From Asaia bogorensis (GTDB lineage Bacteria; Pseudomonadota; Alphaproteobacteria; Acetobacterales; Acetobacteraceae): a stretch of 5,677 nt of DNA. Made by a program: the position numbers and the translations under genes. The stretch is taken from assembly GCA_945873675.1 (NCBI GenBank), contig CAMCEP010000194.1, forward strand, positions 1 through 5,677, given 5' to 3'. Below the pieces are notes generated by a model that worked only from the letters and a program-made list of their open reading frames with translations, was not told where the DNA came from and made no database searches. This document shows, piece after piece, positions 1 to 5,672 of this stretch; the stretch's first letter is position 1, and each line of letters opens with the position of its first letter.

Positions 1-87
1 CGCGCCCCAATTGCGCGCTGAACCGAAAAGGCCATGCAGCAGCACAAAGGGCGGCCCCTGCCCTGCTTCCAGCGCGTGAAGCCGCAT
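1..87 (-). CDS. Alpha/beta-hydrolase, N-terminal 29 codons only (runs off the window)
   Basis: The ATG at 87 comes immediately after the permease TAG (90-88), giving TAGATG with zero spacing, and GGCGGAA (97-91) forms a fair ribosome binding site inside the end of the permease gene. The translation contains PPFVLLHGLFGSARNWGA (12-29): a hydrophobic beta strand followed by HGLFGS, the HG-x-x-G oxyanion-hole motif of alpha/beta-hydrolases, and then the common NW. The frame is open to the window edge. The nucleophile serine, acid and histidine lie outside, so the exact enzyme class (esterase, lactonase, epoxide hydrolase or thioesterase-like) cannot be given. Tight coupling suggests co-expression with the permease. 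Confidence 0.82.
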   Translation of the reverse strand, partial: MRLHALEAGQGPPFVLLHGLFGSARNWGA

Positions 88-945
88 CTATTCCGCCGCT
101 GCCATGATGACCGAGCCCACAATCAAGCCGCCGCCCAGCATCATATCCCAGCCAAAGGGCTCACCCAGCCAAAGGGTGGAGACAAAAACGCCAAAGGCAG
201 GGACCAGCAGGAAGGCGACCGAGGCGACCGCACCGGGTAGCCGCCGCCCGACCTCCACCACGCACCAGGTGCCGATGGGCGCGACGATCAGCCCAATATA
301 GAGCATGAAGGGCCAGGAAGCCGGGCCGATGCCCCCCTTCGGTTCCAGCACCAAAGCGAAGGGCAGGATGACCAAAGCGCCCGCGGAGAAGGCCCAGGGC
401 AGCAGGTCAAACATCGGGGATTTTGCCGGGAAGCGCCGCGTGACGATGATGGCGATGCTCCACAGCAGTGCGGCCAGGATCAGCATGGCATGGCCCATCA
501 CCTGATCCCGCGATGACCAATCCACCGCCCAGGGGCCGGCCAAGGCGAGAATGCCCGCCAAGCCAAGAAAAGCCGCAAGCCAGCGCCGCGCGGAGACCTT
601 CTCGCCCATCACCAGCATGGACAGTGGAATGAGCCAATAGGTCACGACCGCGGAAATGATCGCGGTGCGGCCTGCTTCCACCATGGCCACGGCGGCATGC
701 GCCAGCACAAAGAATCCGCCGAGTTGCAAGAGCCCGACGGCAAAAACAGTGGGCAGGTCTTCGCGCTTCGGCCGATGAAAACGCCGCAGCACAATAAGCA
801 ACAGGGAAGCAACGAGGGTTGCCAGCGCCGCACGCCCGAAGCCGAACCACATGGGGCTTGCATCAGCCAAAGCTGCCTTGGTGATGGGCCAAGCACCGCC
901 AAATAGAAAAATAGCGATCAGCAAAAGATGCAGCGATGACTTCAT
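88..945 (-). CDS. EamA/DMT-superfamily inner-membrane permease
   Basis: This is a predicted ten-helix permease of the drug/metabolite transporter superfamily, members of which typically export amino acids, metabolites or drugs. From the ATG at 945 it has 285 residues, the standard length, and two tandem EamA repeats: about 4-136 and 150-282. Seen: the typical first helix LLLIAIFLFGGAWPITKAAL (7-26), FGRAALATLVASLLLIVL (36-53), a repeat-ending GEKVSARRWLAAFLGLAGIL (114-133), and its second-half equivalent GEPFGWDMMLGGGLIVGSVI (261-280). A TTG at 966 in frame would add seven residues (GARHNA stretch); it has a weak GGAA at a good distance, whereas the ATG has none well placed, so the start is not settled. 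I prefer ATG because the family usually begins there. A promoter-like element and palindrome lie upstream. The stop is followed directly by the next gene. The substrate cannot be predicted. Confidence 0.93.
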   Translation of the reverse strand: MKSSLHLLLIAIFLFGGAWPITKAALADASPMWFGFGRAALATLVASLLLIVLRRFHRPKREDLPTVFAVGLLQLGGFFVLAHAAVAMVEAGRTAIISAVVTYWLIPLSMLVMGEKVSARRWLAAFLGLAGILALAGPWAVDWSSRDQVMGHAMLILAALLWSIAIIVTRRFPAKSPMFDLLPWAFSAGALVILPFALVLEPKGGIGPASWPFMLYIGLIVAPIGTWCVVEVGRRLPGAVASVAFLLVPAFGVFVSTLWLGEPFGWDMMLGGGLIVGSVIMAAAE

Positions 946-1022
946 CGCGTTATGGCGAGCCCCCAAGCGCTATTCCGAGAGAGATTTCGCCAAAGACCCG
1001 AATCCCTCAAAGCCATTCAAGC

Positions 1023-1040
1023 CTATTTGTTACAAAATAG
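1023..1040. promoter_or_regulatory. Imperfect palindrome overlapping the -10 element (operator candidate)
   Basis: CTATTTGT (1023-1030) and ACAAAATAG (1032-1040) are inverted copies around a single T, differing by one extra A. The core TTTGT-T-ACAAA is perfect. It covers the candidate -10 box and the probable transcription start, where a repressor would block RNA polymerase. No regulator gene is in the window to pair it with. Confidence 0.4.
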
Positions 1041-1061
1041 AAAATGGCAGTTTTTTTTCAA
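1034..1061 (-). promoter_or_regulatory. Candidate sigma70 promoter before the EamA permease
   Basis: On the minus strand TTGAAA (1061-1056, 5 of 6 bases of the -35 consensus) is followed after 16 bases by TATTTT (1039-1034, 4 of 6 of the -10 consensus). The element sits in a locally AT-rich patch containing an eight-base A run, in otherwise GC-rich DNA, just after the small membrane gene. A start near 1027 would give a leader of about 80 bases to the permease ATG. Confidence 0.5.
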
Positions 1062-1069
1062 AGCCGCGC

Positions 1070-1255
1070 CTAACCGTTTGCTGTCCAGCGTCTGGGGCCA
1101 TGACCAGGCAGAAAACCATGCCGCAACAGCAATATCAGCGCCGCGGCCAGGAACAGCACGCCTACCCCAGCCGTCAGCGCCCTGCCCGCCCCGCGCGGCT
1201 GACGCCACAACAGCAACGCGCAGCCCAGCGCGGCGAGGAGCAGCAGATAGAACAA
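1070..1255 (-). CDS. Small two-helix membrane protein of unknown function
   Basis: I do not recognise a named family. The 61-residue product has two hydrophobic stretches, about residues 2-17 (FYLLLLAALGCALLLW) and 26-44 (ALTAGVGVLFLAAALILLL), separated by an arginine-rich turn RQPRGAGR. By the positive-inside rule the turn should face the cytoplasm. The tail (GHGPRRWTANG) is short and basic. The reading frame starts at TTG, 8 bases after the oxidoreductase TAG. No in-frame ATG or GTG is seen before it and the Shine-Dalgarno is poor, so translation may depend on coupling. The first 45 codons or so end mostly in G or C, like real genes here; the last ten do so less. The layout loosely resembles the N-terminal membrane part of alphaproteobacterial membrane-anchored DnaJ-like proteins without the J domain, a weak impression only. 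The chance alternative is a hydrophobic shadow frame, but no competing gene occupies this stretch. Confidence 0.55.
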   Translation of the reverse strand: MFYLLLLAALGCALLLWRQPRGAGRALTAGVGVLFLAAALILLLRHGFLPGHGPRRWTANG

Positions 1256-1263
1256 GTGCGCGC

Positions 1264-2268
1264 CTAATCCGAGACTTTCAGCATGATCTTGCCAATATGC
1301 GCACTGCTTTCCATCAGCCGATGCGCCGCGGCCGCTTCGGCCAGCGGAAAGGTCTGGAAAATACGCGGCCCAGCCTTGCCGGCTTCCAGCATCGGCCAGA
1401 CTTTGCTGGCGAGCGCTGCCGCGATTTCCCCCTTCTCCGCTGTGGTGCGGGGACGCATGGTGCTGCCAGTGATAGTCAGGCGCTTGATCATGATCGGGCG
1501 CAGATCAGCTTCCGTCTTGAAGCCACCCAGGAAGGCGATAATCACTAAGCGCCCATCGCGTGCCAGGCTTTTCAAGTTCCGCGCAAAGTAATCCGCGCCG
1601 ACCATATCGAGGATCACATCCACGCCCTTGCCATCGGTCAGGCGCTTCACCTCCTCAGCGAAGTCATGGGTGCGATAGTCAATCGCGGCATCGGCGCCCA
1701 ATTCCAGACAGGCGGCGCATTTCGTTGCACTCCCGGCGGTGGTGATCACCCGCGCGCCGAAAGCCTTGGCCAATTGAATGGCGGTGACCCCAATGCCGGA
1801 CGTGCCGCCATGGATCAGGACGGTGTCCCCCGCCGCAAGCCGCCCATGGCCGAACAGATTGGCCCAGACGGTGAAATAGGTCTCAGGCAGGGCAGCGGCA
1901 TGCAGCACATCATAGCCCTTGGGCCAGGGCAGCGTTTGCGCTTCAGGCGCCGCGCAGTATTCGGCATAGGCACCGCCATTGGTCAGCGCGCAAACGCGAT
2001 CCCCGATACGGTGGCGGGTGACGCCCGCGCCCACCGCCACGACTTCGCCCGCGCATTCCAGGCCGATAATGGTCGAGGCACCAGGCGGTGGCGGATAGCT
2101 GCCCTCACGCTGCGCCACATCCGGGCGATTGACGCCTGTCGCCATGACCCGGATCAGCACCTCATCCGCCGCCGGTATCGGCAGGGCGGTTTGCGCCGGG
2201 ACCAAGACCTCCGGCCCGCCGCCCTTGCCATGGTCAATGAAATGCATGGAGGCGGGTAGATTGGTCAT
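1264..2268 (-). CDS. NAD(P)H quinone oxidoreductase, PIG3-like, zinc-free MDR family
   Basis: This soluble medium-chain dehydrogenase/reductase is expected to reduce quinones or related enones with NADPH. It is 334 residues, the usual length for quinone oxidoreductases. Seen: the GroES-like catalytic fold includes GVNRPDVAQREGSYPPPPGAS (45-65 region) and GLECAGEVVAVG (69-80), characteristic of PIG3/TP53I3-type proteins; the Rossmann domain carries HGGTSGIGVTAIQLAKAFGA (153-172), a variant of the quinone oxidoreductase/zeta-crystallin signature. VITTAGSATKCAACLELGAD (174-193) follows, and the C terminus is SSAHIGKIMLKV. The closely spaced four-cysteine lobe of structural-zinc alcohol dehydrogenases is absent, so this is not a zinc alcohol dehydrogenase even though automated labels may say zinc-binding. 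It could protect against quinones or act on an enoyl intermediate, but a role with the upstream CoA genes is unproven. The next small gene starts 8 bases after its stop. Confidence 0.93.
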   Translation of the reverse strand: MTNLPASMHFIDHGKGGGPEVLVPAQTALPIPAADEVLIRVMATGVNRPDVAQREGSYPPPPGASTIIGLECAGEVVAVGAGVTRHRIGDRVCALTNGGAYAEYCAAPEAQTLPWPKGYDVLHAAALPETYFTVWANLFGHGRLAAGDTVLIHGGTSGIGVTAIQLAKAFGARVITTAGSATKCAACLELGADAAIDYRTHDFAEEVKRLTDGKGVDVILDMVGADYFARNLKSLARDGRLVIIAFLGGFKTEADLRPIMIKRLTITGSTMRPRTTAEKGEIAAALASKVWPMLEAGKAGPRIFQTFPLAEAAAAHRLMESSAHIGKIMLKVSD

Positions 2269-2276
2269 GGCGGTAG

Positions 2277-2282
2277 CCTTTC
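2277..2282 (-). promoter_or_regulatory. Ribosome binding site of the quinone oxidoreductase gene
   Basis: GAAAGG lies 8 bases before the ATG at 2268, a normal spacing that supports this start. Confidence 0.6.
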
Positions 2283-2301
2283 AGTGGCACTGCAAATGAA
2301 G

Positions 2302-2326
2302 CGGGCGGAGGCTGCCCCCCCGCCCG
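2302..2326 (-). terminator. G/C-rich hairpin between the binding protein and quinone oxidoreductase (weak terminator candidate)
   Basis: CGGGCGG (2302-2308) and CCGCCCG (2320-2326) form a 7-bp stem around an 11-base loop containing a homopolymer C run (G on the transcribed sense strand). It begins about 7 bases after the TGA stop of the binding-protein gene. The sense-strand tail reads CUUCAUUUG, which is only mildly U-rich, so termination may be partial and the oxidoreductase could still be read through. Confidence 0.4.
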
Positions 2327-2333
2327 TAGAAGA

Positions 2334-3311
2334 TCAGTTCGGCTTGATGCCGGCGGCGCGGATGATTGGTTCCCACTTCGCCATTTCAGAAGCCAGGAAG
2401 CGCGCCGCACTTTCCGGCGTGCTGTTCGTGGTAACTTCCATGGTGAGGTCTGAAAGCCGGTTCTTCACCGAATCCTGCGACAAAGCGCGGTTGAAGGCGG
2501 CATTGATGGCCTGAACCGTCGCGGCTGGCGTCCCTGAAGGCACCAGCGCCATGTGCCACGTATAGGCTTCATATCCCGCAACCCCGCCTTCGATGAAGGT
2601 CGGCAGATCGCGCGCATAGGGCATGCGGTCCTTGGTGCTGATCGCCAGCGGGCGCAATTCGCCGCGTTGCATGTAAGGCAGCGCCGCCGCCGCGACATCC
2701 AGCATGATCGGAATACGCCCGGAAAGCACTTCCGGCATAGCCGCGGATGAACCACGGAAGGGGATGTGATTGCATTTCAGGCCACCCGCCATGTGCAGGA
2801 AAAGCTCACTCGCCAAATGCACCGCGCCGCCATTTCCGCTAGACGCGTAATCATACTTCCCGGGGTTCTTGCGCAGCAGGTCAATCAGCTCCGGCAGGGT
2901 GCGCGCGGGAAAATCCTTATTGACCAGCATGATCATGGGGATTTGGCCGATATAGGCAGCCGGCGTGAAATCTGCGACCGGATCAAAAGGCAGGCGATCA
3001 AACAGCGCGCGCAGGCAGGCATGGGCAATGGTCGTATAGAGAATAGTCTGACCATCCTTGGGCGCTTTGCTGACCAGGTCTGTTCCAATCACCACGCCTG
3101 ACCCGGTGCGGTTTTCCACTACCAAGCGTGATGGCAGGAATTTGGATTTCTCATCAGCCAGCAGACGCGCCGGGATATCCGTGGGGCCACCAGCGGCGAA
3201 CGGCACAATGATGCGGCCAGGGCCGCTTGGCCAAGCCTGCGCTAAGGCTGGCTTAGCGAAAGGCGCCAGCGCGGCAGCGCCAGCCAAACCCAGAACATCA
3301 CGACGTTGCAT
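2334..3311 (-). CDS. Tripartite tricarboxylate transporter (Bug-family) periplasmic substrate-binding protein
   Basis: This exported solute receptor is expected to bind a carboxylated compound in the periplasm, for a TctA/TctB-type transporter or for sensing. From the ATG at 3311 it is 325 residues, typical of the family. Seen: a twin-arginine-like signal, QRRDVLG (2-8), a hydrophobic stretch and a probable cleavage after ALA (22-24); then the family hallmark PFAAGGPTDIPARL (37-50), the ligand-loop regions SSGNGGAVHLASELF (158-172 region) and IPFRGSSAAMPEVLSG (183-198), and the lobe-closing LVPSGTPAATVQAIN (256-270). The frame is open upstream to 3461, but that part runs through the hairpin and the end of the CoA-transferase and has no export signal first. 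No TctA or TctB permease gene lies in the window, so it is an orphan here, as is common for Bug proteins. Its place next to CoA-activation genes suggests a shared organic-acid substrate, which is inference. Confidence 0.93.
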   Translation of the reverse strand: MQRRDVLGLAGAAALAPFAKPALAQAWPSGPGRIIVPFAAGGPTDIPARLLADEKSKFLPSRLVVENRTGSGVVIGTDLVSKAPKDGQTILYTTIAHACLRALFDRLPFDPVADFTPAAYIGQIPMIMLVNKDFPARTLPELIDLLRKNPGKYDYASSGNGGAVHLASELFLHMAGGLKCNHIPFRGSSAAMPEVLSGRIPIMLDVAAAALPYMQRGELRPLAISTKDRMPYARDLPTFIEGGVAGYEAYTWHMALVPSGTPAATVQAINAAFNRALSQDSVKNRLSDLTMEVTTNSTPESAARFLASEMAKWEPIIRAAGIKPN

Positions 3312-3316
3312 GAAAA

Positions 3317-3322
3317 CCCCTT
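3317..3322 (-). promoter_or_regulatory. Ribosome binding site deciding the binding-protein start
   Basis: AAGGGG lies 5 bases before the ATG at 3311. It supports that start over the in-frame ATG at 3335 and over a non-ATG codon at 3461, both of which would bury the signal peptide inside the protein. Confidence 0.75.
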
Positions 3323-3352
3323 TTTTGCTGTTCATATCAAAGAAATATGCGT

Positions 3353-3377
3353 GACAGGCTGGTGTTTCCAGCCTGTC
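3353..3377 (-). terminator. Perfect 10-bp hairpin after the CoA-transferase (terminator or 3'-end stabiliser)
   Basis: The arms GACAGGCTGG (3353-3362) and CCAGCCTGTC (3368-3377) pair perfectly around a 5-base loop. The stem starts 7 bases after the CoA-transferase TAA. In the transcript the sequence after the stem is ACGCAUAUUUCUUUG, so U-richness begins only about five bases later. It is a strong stem with an imperfect intrinsic-terminator tail. It may end the dehydrogenase/CoA-transferase message, protect its 3' end, or reduce read-through into the downstream binding-protein gene. Confidence 0.65.
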
Positions 3378-3384
3378 CGCAACA

Positions 3385-4512
3385 TTAACCGCCGAATTCG
3401 GCCCGAATTGCCGCCGAATGTTCGCCAAGCCGCGGTACAGCCCCAAGGCTGCGCGCCCCATCGGAGAGCTTTGCTGGCGGTGCGCCGATTTTGATCGGGC
3501 CTTTTTCTGTTTCCACCGTCACGCGCCGGAGAGCCGGGTGATCACGCAAGCCGCCGCAATCATTGATGAAGCCAAAGGCAGTATTGGCGCGGCGCAACTT
3601 GGCCGCGCATTCTTCCCGCGTCAGGGTCGCGAACATCTTGCCGATATGGCCATCCACCATGGGGCGATTGGCGACGCGTTCATTATTCACGCGAAAGCCC
3701 TCACGCTCAGGCAGATCAGGTTCATCCAGGAATTGCGCGCAGAAGCCGGCCCATTCACGTTCATTCTGAATGGCGATCAGCACATCGGCGCCGTCCTTGG
3801 TGGTGAAGGCGCCATAGGGGCAGATGGAAGGATGCGCCATGCCGATGCGCGGCGGGTTCCGGCCCATGCCTTCATATTGCAGCAGCGGCACCGTCATCCA
3901 ATCCGCCATGCCATCGAATAGGGACACGGCAATGCCCTTGCCCTTGCCGGTAATGCCGCGATCAATGAGGGCTTCCAGCACCGCCGCATAGGCATGCATG
4001 CCACACGCAATATCACAGGCGGAAACGCCAACGCGCCCCGGGCCTTCAGCGCGGCCCGTGACGTAAGCCAAGCCACTTTCCGCCTGCACCAGAAGGTCAT
4101 AGGCCTTCATGGCGGCATATTCGCCTTCCTCACCATAGCCCGAGATATCAACGGTGATCAGACGCGGATGCTTGGCGCGCAATTCAGCCGAACCAAAGCC
4201 GGCACGCGCCATCGCACCTGGTGCCAGGTTCTGGATGAAGATATCCGCCTTGGCGAGCAGCGTATCAAGCAATGCCTTGTCGTCCGGCTTTTTGATATCA
4301 AGGCAAAGGCTTTCCTTGCCGCGATTGAGCCAAACGAAGTAGCTCGATTGCCCATTCGCCACCGCATCATAGGCGCGGGCGAAATCGCCTTCCTGCCTTT
4401 CGATTTTGATGACGCGCGCCCCGGCATCGGCCAAGCGTGAGGCACAGTATGGCGCGGCGACGGCCTGTTCCATCGAAACGACGAACAGGCCCTTCAAGGG
4501 CTGAGAGGCCAT
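3385..4512 (-). CDS. CaiB/BaiF family (type III) CoA-transferase
   Basis: This cytoplasmic enzyme is expected to move CoA from a donor thioester such as succinyl-CoA to a carboxylic acid through an enzyme-bound aspartyl intermediate. At 375 residues it is a normal or slightly short member. Seen: the N-terminal Rossmann-like half has EQAVAAPYCASRLADAGARV (15-34), YFVWLNRGKESLCLDIK (58-74) and FIQNLAPGAMARAGFG (92-107); the middle has YDLLVQAESGLAYVTG (138-153), then VGVSACDIACGM (161-172). Asp167 aligns with the nucleophilic Asp169 of formyl-CoA transferase. The ATG start overlaps the acyl-CoA dehydrogenase stop as TGATG, with no clear Shine-Dalgarno, so translational coupling is likely. The partnership suggests activation of an acid that the dehydrogenase then oxidises. 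Which acid cannot be told: succinate, itaconate/mesaconate, glutarate, carnitine and aromatic-succinate types are all possible for this superfamily. A perfect hairpin follows the stop. Confidence 0.93.
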   Translation of the reverse strand: MASQPLKGLFVVSMEQAVAAPYCASRLADAGARVIKIERQEGDFARAYDAVANGQSSYFVWLNRGKESLCLDIKKPDDKALLDTLLAKADIFIQNLAPGAMARAGFGSAELRAKHPRLITVDISGYGEEGEYAAMKAYDLLVQAESGLAYVTGRAEGPGRVGVSACDIACGMHAYAAVLEALIDRGITGKGKGIAVSLFDGMADWMTVPLLQYEGMGRNPPRIGMAHPSICPYGAFTTKDGADVLIAIQNEREWAGFCAQFLDEPDLPEREGFRVNNERVANRPMVDGHIGKMFATLTREECAAKLRRANTAFGFINDCGGLRDHPALRRVTVETEKGPIKIGAPPAKLSDGARSLGAVPRLGEHSAAIRAEFGG

Positions 4513-4514
4513 CA
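4510..4514 (-). promoter_or_regulatory. TGATG stop/start overlap coupling the dehydrogenase and CoA-transferase
   Basis: The TGA stop of the acyl-CoA dehydrogenase (4514-4512) shares its last base with the ATG of the CoA-transferase (4512-4510). No good Shine-Dalgarno is seen just upstream, so ribosomes ending the first gene probably restart on the second, keeping the two enzymes co-expressed. Confidence 0.8.
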
Positions 4515-5672
4515 GTAGGACCGCGGCATGCCGAGCACATGCTCGCCCACATAGCTCAGCACCAAATTCGTGCTGATCGGCGCCACCTGATAAAGCCGCG
4601 CTTCGCGGAACTTGCGTTCCACATCATATTCCTCTGCAAAGCCGAAGCCGCCATGGGTTTGCACGCAGGCTTCTGCCGCCGCCCAGGCCGCATCGGCGCC
4701 GAGCATCTTGCCCATATTGGCTTCCTCGCCGCAGGGAAGGCCCGCTTCGAATTTCTCCAAACCCTTCTGGATGAGCGCTTCGGCGGCACGCATCTGCGCA
4801 TAGGCCTTGGCGATTGGGAATTGCACGCCCTGATTCTGGCCAATCGGCCGGCCGAACAGCACACGCTGCTTGGAATAATCCACGGCCTTGTTGATAAACC
4901 ATTTGGCGTCGCCAATGGTCTCGGCCGAAATCAGCAGGCGTTCGGCATTCATGCCATCCAGAATGTAGCGGAAGCCCTTGCCTTCCTGGCCCACCAAATT
5001 CTCGGCGGGGACTTCCATATTGTCGAAGAAGACCTCGCAGGAATTGTGGTTCATCATGGTGCGGATCGGGCGGATGGTCAGGCCATTGCCGAGCGCCTTT
5101 TTCATATCCACGATGAAGGTGGAAAGCCCATCGGTGCGCTTGGCCACCTGATCGCGCGGCGTGGTGCGCGCCAGCAGCAGCATGAGGTCGGAATGCTCCG
5201 CGCGGCTGGTCCAGATTTTCTGGCCATTGACGATGTACTTGTCGCCCTGCTTTTGCGCGAAGGTCCGCAGGCTGGTGGTATCCGTGCCGCTGGTGGGCTC
5301 GGTCACGCCAAAGGCTTGCAGACGCAATTCGCCGGTGGCGATTTTCGGCAGGTACTTCTGCTTCTGCTCAAGGCTGCCATGCTTCAGGATGGTGCCCATG
5401 ATGTACATCTGCGCGTGACAGGCAGCCGCATTGCAGCCGGTCGCGTGGATTTCTTCCAGAATCGCGGCGGCAGCCGAAAGCGGCAGGCCAGACCCGCCAA
5501 ATTCTTCCGGGATCAGCGCCGCGAGCCACCCGGCATCGGTCAGCGCCTTGACGAATTCGGTCGGGTAGCCGCGGCGGGTATCGAGTTCCCGCCAATATTC
5601 GCCAGGAAAGCGCGCGCAGAGCTTGCGCACTTCCTCACGGATTTCGGCATGGGCTTCCTGGGAATGATGCAT
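4512..5672 (-). CDS. Acyl-CoA dehydrogenase, FAD-dependent, with isovaleryl/long-chain-type catalytic glutamate
   Basis: This is a cytoplasmic flavoenzyme expected to introduce an alpha,beta double bond into an acyl-CoA and pass electrons to ETF. At 386 residues it has the usual length of the family. Seen: the N-terminal helical domain includes IPEEFGGSGLPL (54-65); the first family signature is GVTEPTSGTD (122-131), followed by NGQKIWTSRAEHSD (149-162); the second is Q338-x2-GG-x-GF...R353...E357. The usual catalytic Glu of the C-terminal YEGT motif is replaced: YQVAPIST (361-368) has Pro365 there. Glu244 in GMNAER matches the helix-G catalytic Glu of isovaleryl- and long-chain acyl-CoA dehydrogenases, so activity is probably retained. 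The start is uncertain: ATG at 5672 is the first in the window, but the codons before it are GAT and then NTG (first base outside), so an upstream start is likely. The stop overlaps the next start by one base. The substrate is unknown. Confidence 0.95.
   Translation of the reverse strand: MHHSQEAHAEIREEVRKLCARFPGEYWRELDTRRGYPTEFVKALTDAGWLAALIPEEFGGSGLPLSAAAAILEEIHATGCNAAACHAQMYIMGTILKHGSLEQKQKYLPKIATGELRLQAFGVTEPTSGTDTTSLRTFAQKQGDKYIVNGQKIWTSRAEHSDLMLLLARTTPRDQVAKRTDGLSTFIVDMKKALGNGLTIRPIRTMMNHNSCEVFFDNMEVPAENLVGQEGKGFRYILDGMNAERLLISAETIGDAKWFINKAVDYSKQRVLFGRPIGQNQGVQFPIAKAYAQMRAAEALIQKGLEKFEAGLPCGEEANMGKMLGADAAWAAAEACVQTHGGFGFAEEYDVERKFREARLYQVAPISTNLVLSYVGEHVLGMPRSY

Noticed and set aside
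1051..1058. Eight-base T run on the plus strand, considered as a plus-strand terminator tail.
   Set aside because: No convincing stem precedes it on the plus strand and no plus-strand gene ends there. It is better explained as the A-rich spacer of the minus-strand promoter candidate.
952..1548. Plus-strand open frame spanning the spacer, the small membrane gene and the end of the oxidoreductase.
   Set aside because: The translation shows no domain, has a composition typical of antisense frames, and crosses two minus-strand genes and the promoter-like spacer.
1666..2259. Long plus-strand open frame opposite the quinone oxidoreductase (197 codons).
   Set aside because: Arginine- and glycine-rich, low-complexity translation without motifs, lying wholly antisense to a well-supported gene.
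3331..3357. Possible promoter for the binding protein: CTGTCA and TATGAA on the minus strand.
   Set aside because: Each box matches only 4 of 6 consensus bases, the spacing is 15, and the -35 would lie inside the hairpin stem. Too weak to annotate.
3312..3461. A 50-residue N-terminal extension of the binding protein, open in frame to 3461.
   Set aside because: It overlaps the end of the CoA-transferase in another frame and crosses the hairpin, and it would bury a clear signal peptide. The AAGGGG ribosome site favours 3311.
3418..3921. Long plus-strand open frame opposite the CoA-transferase (167 codons).
   Set aside because: It is antisense to a confidently identified enzyme, has no recognisable domain, and is the kind of shadow frame common in GC-rich DNA.
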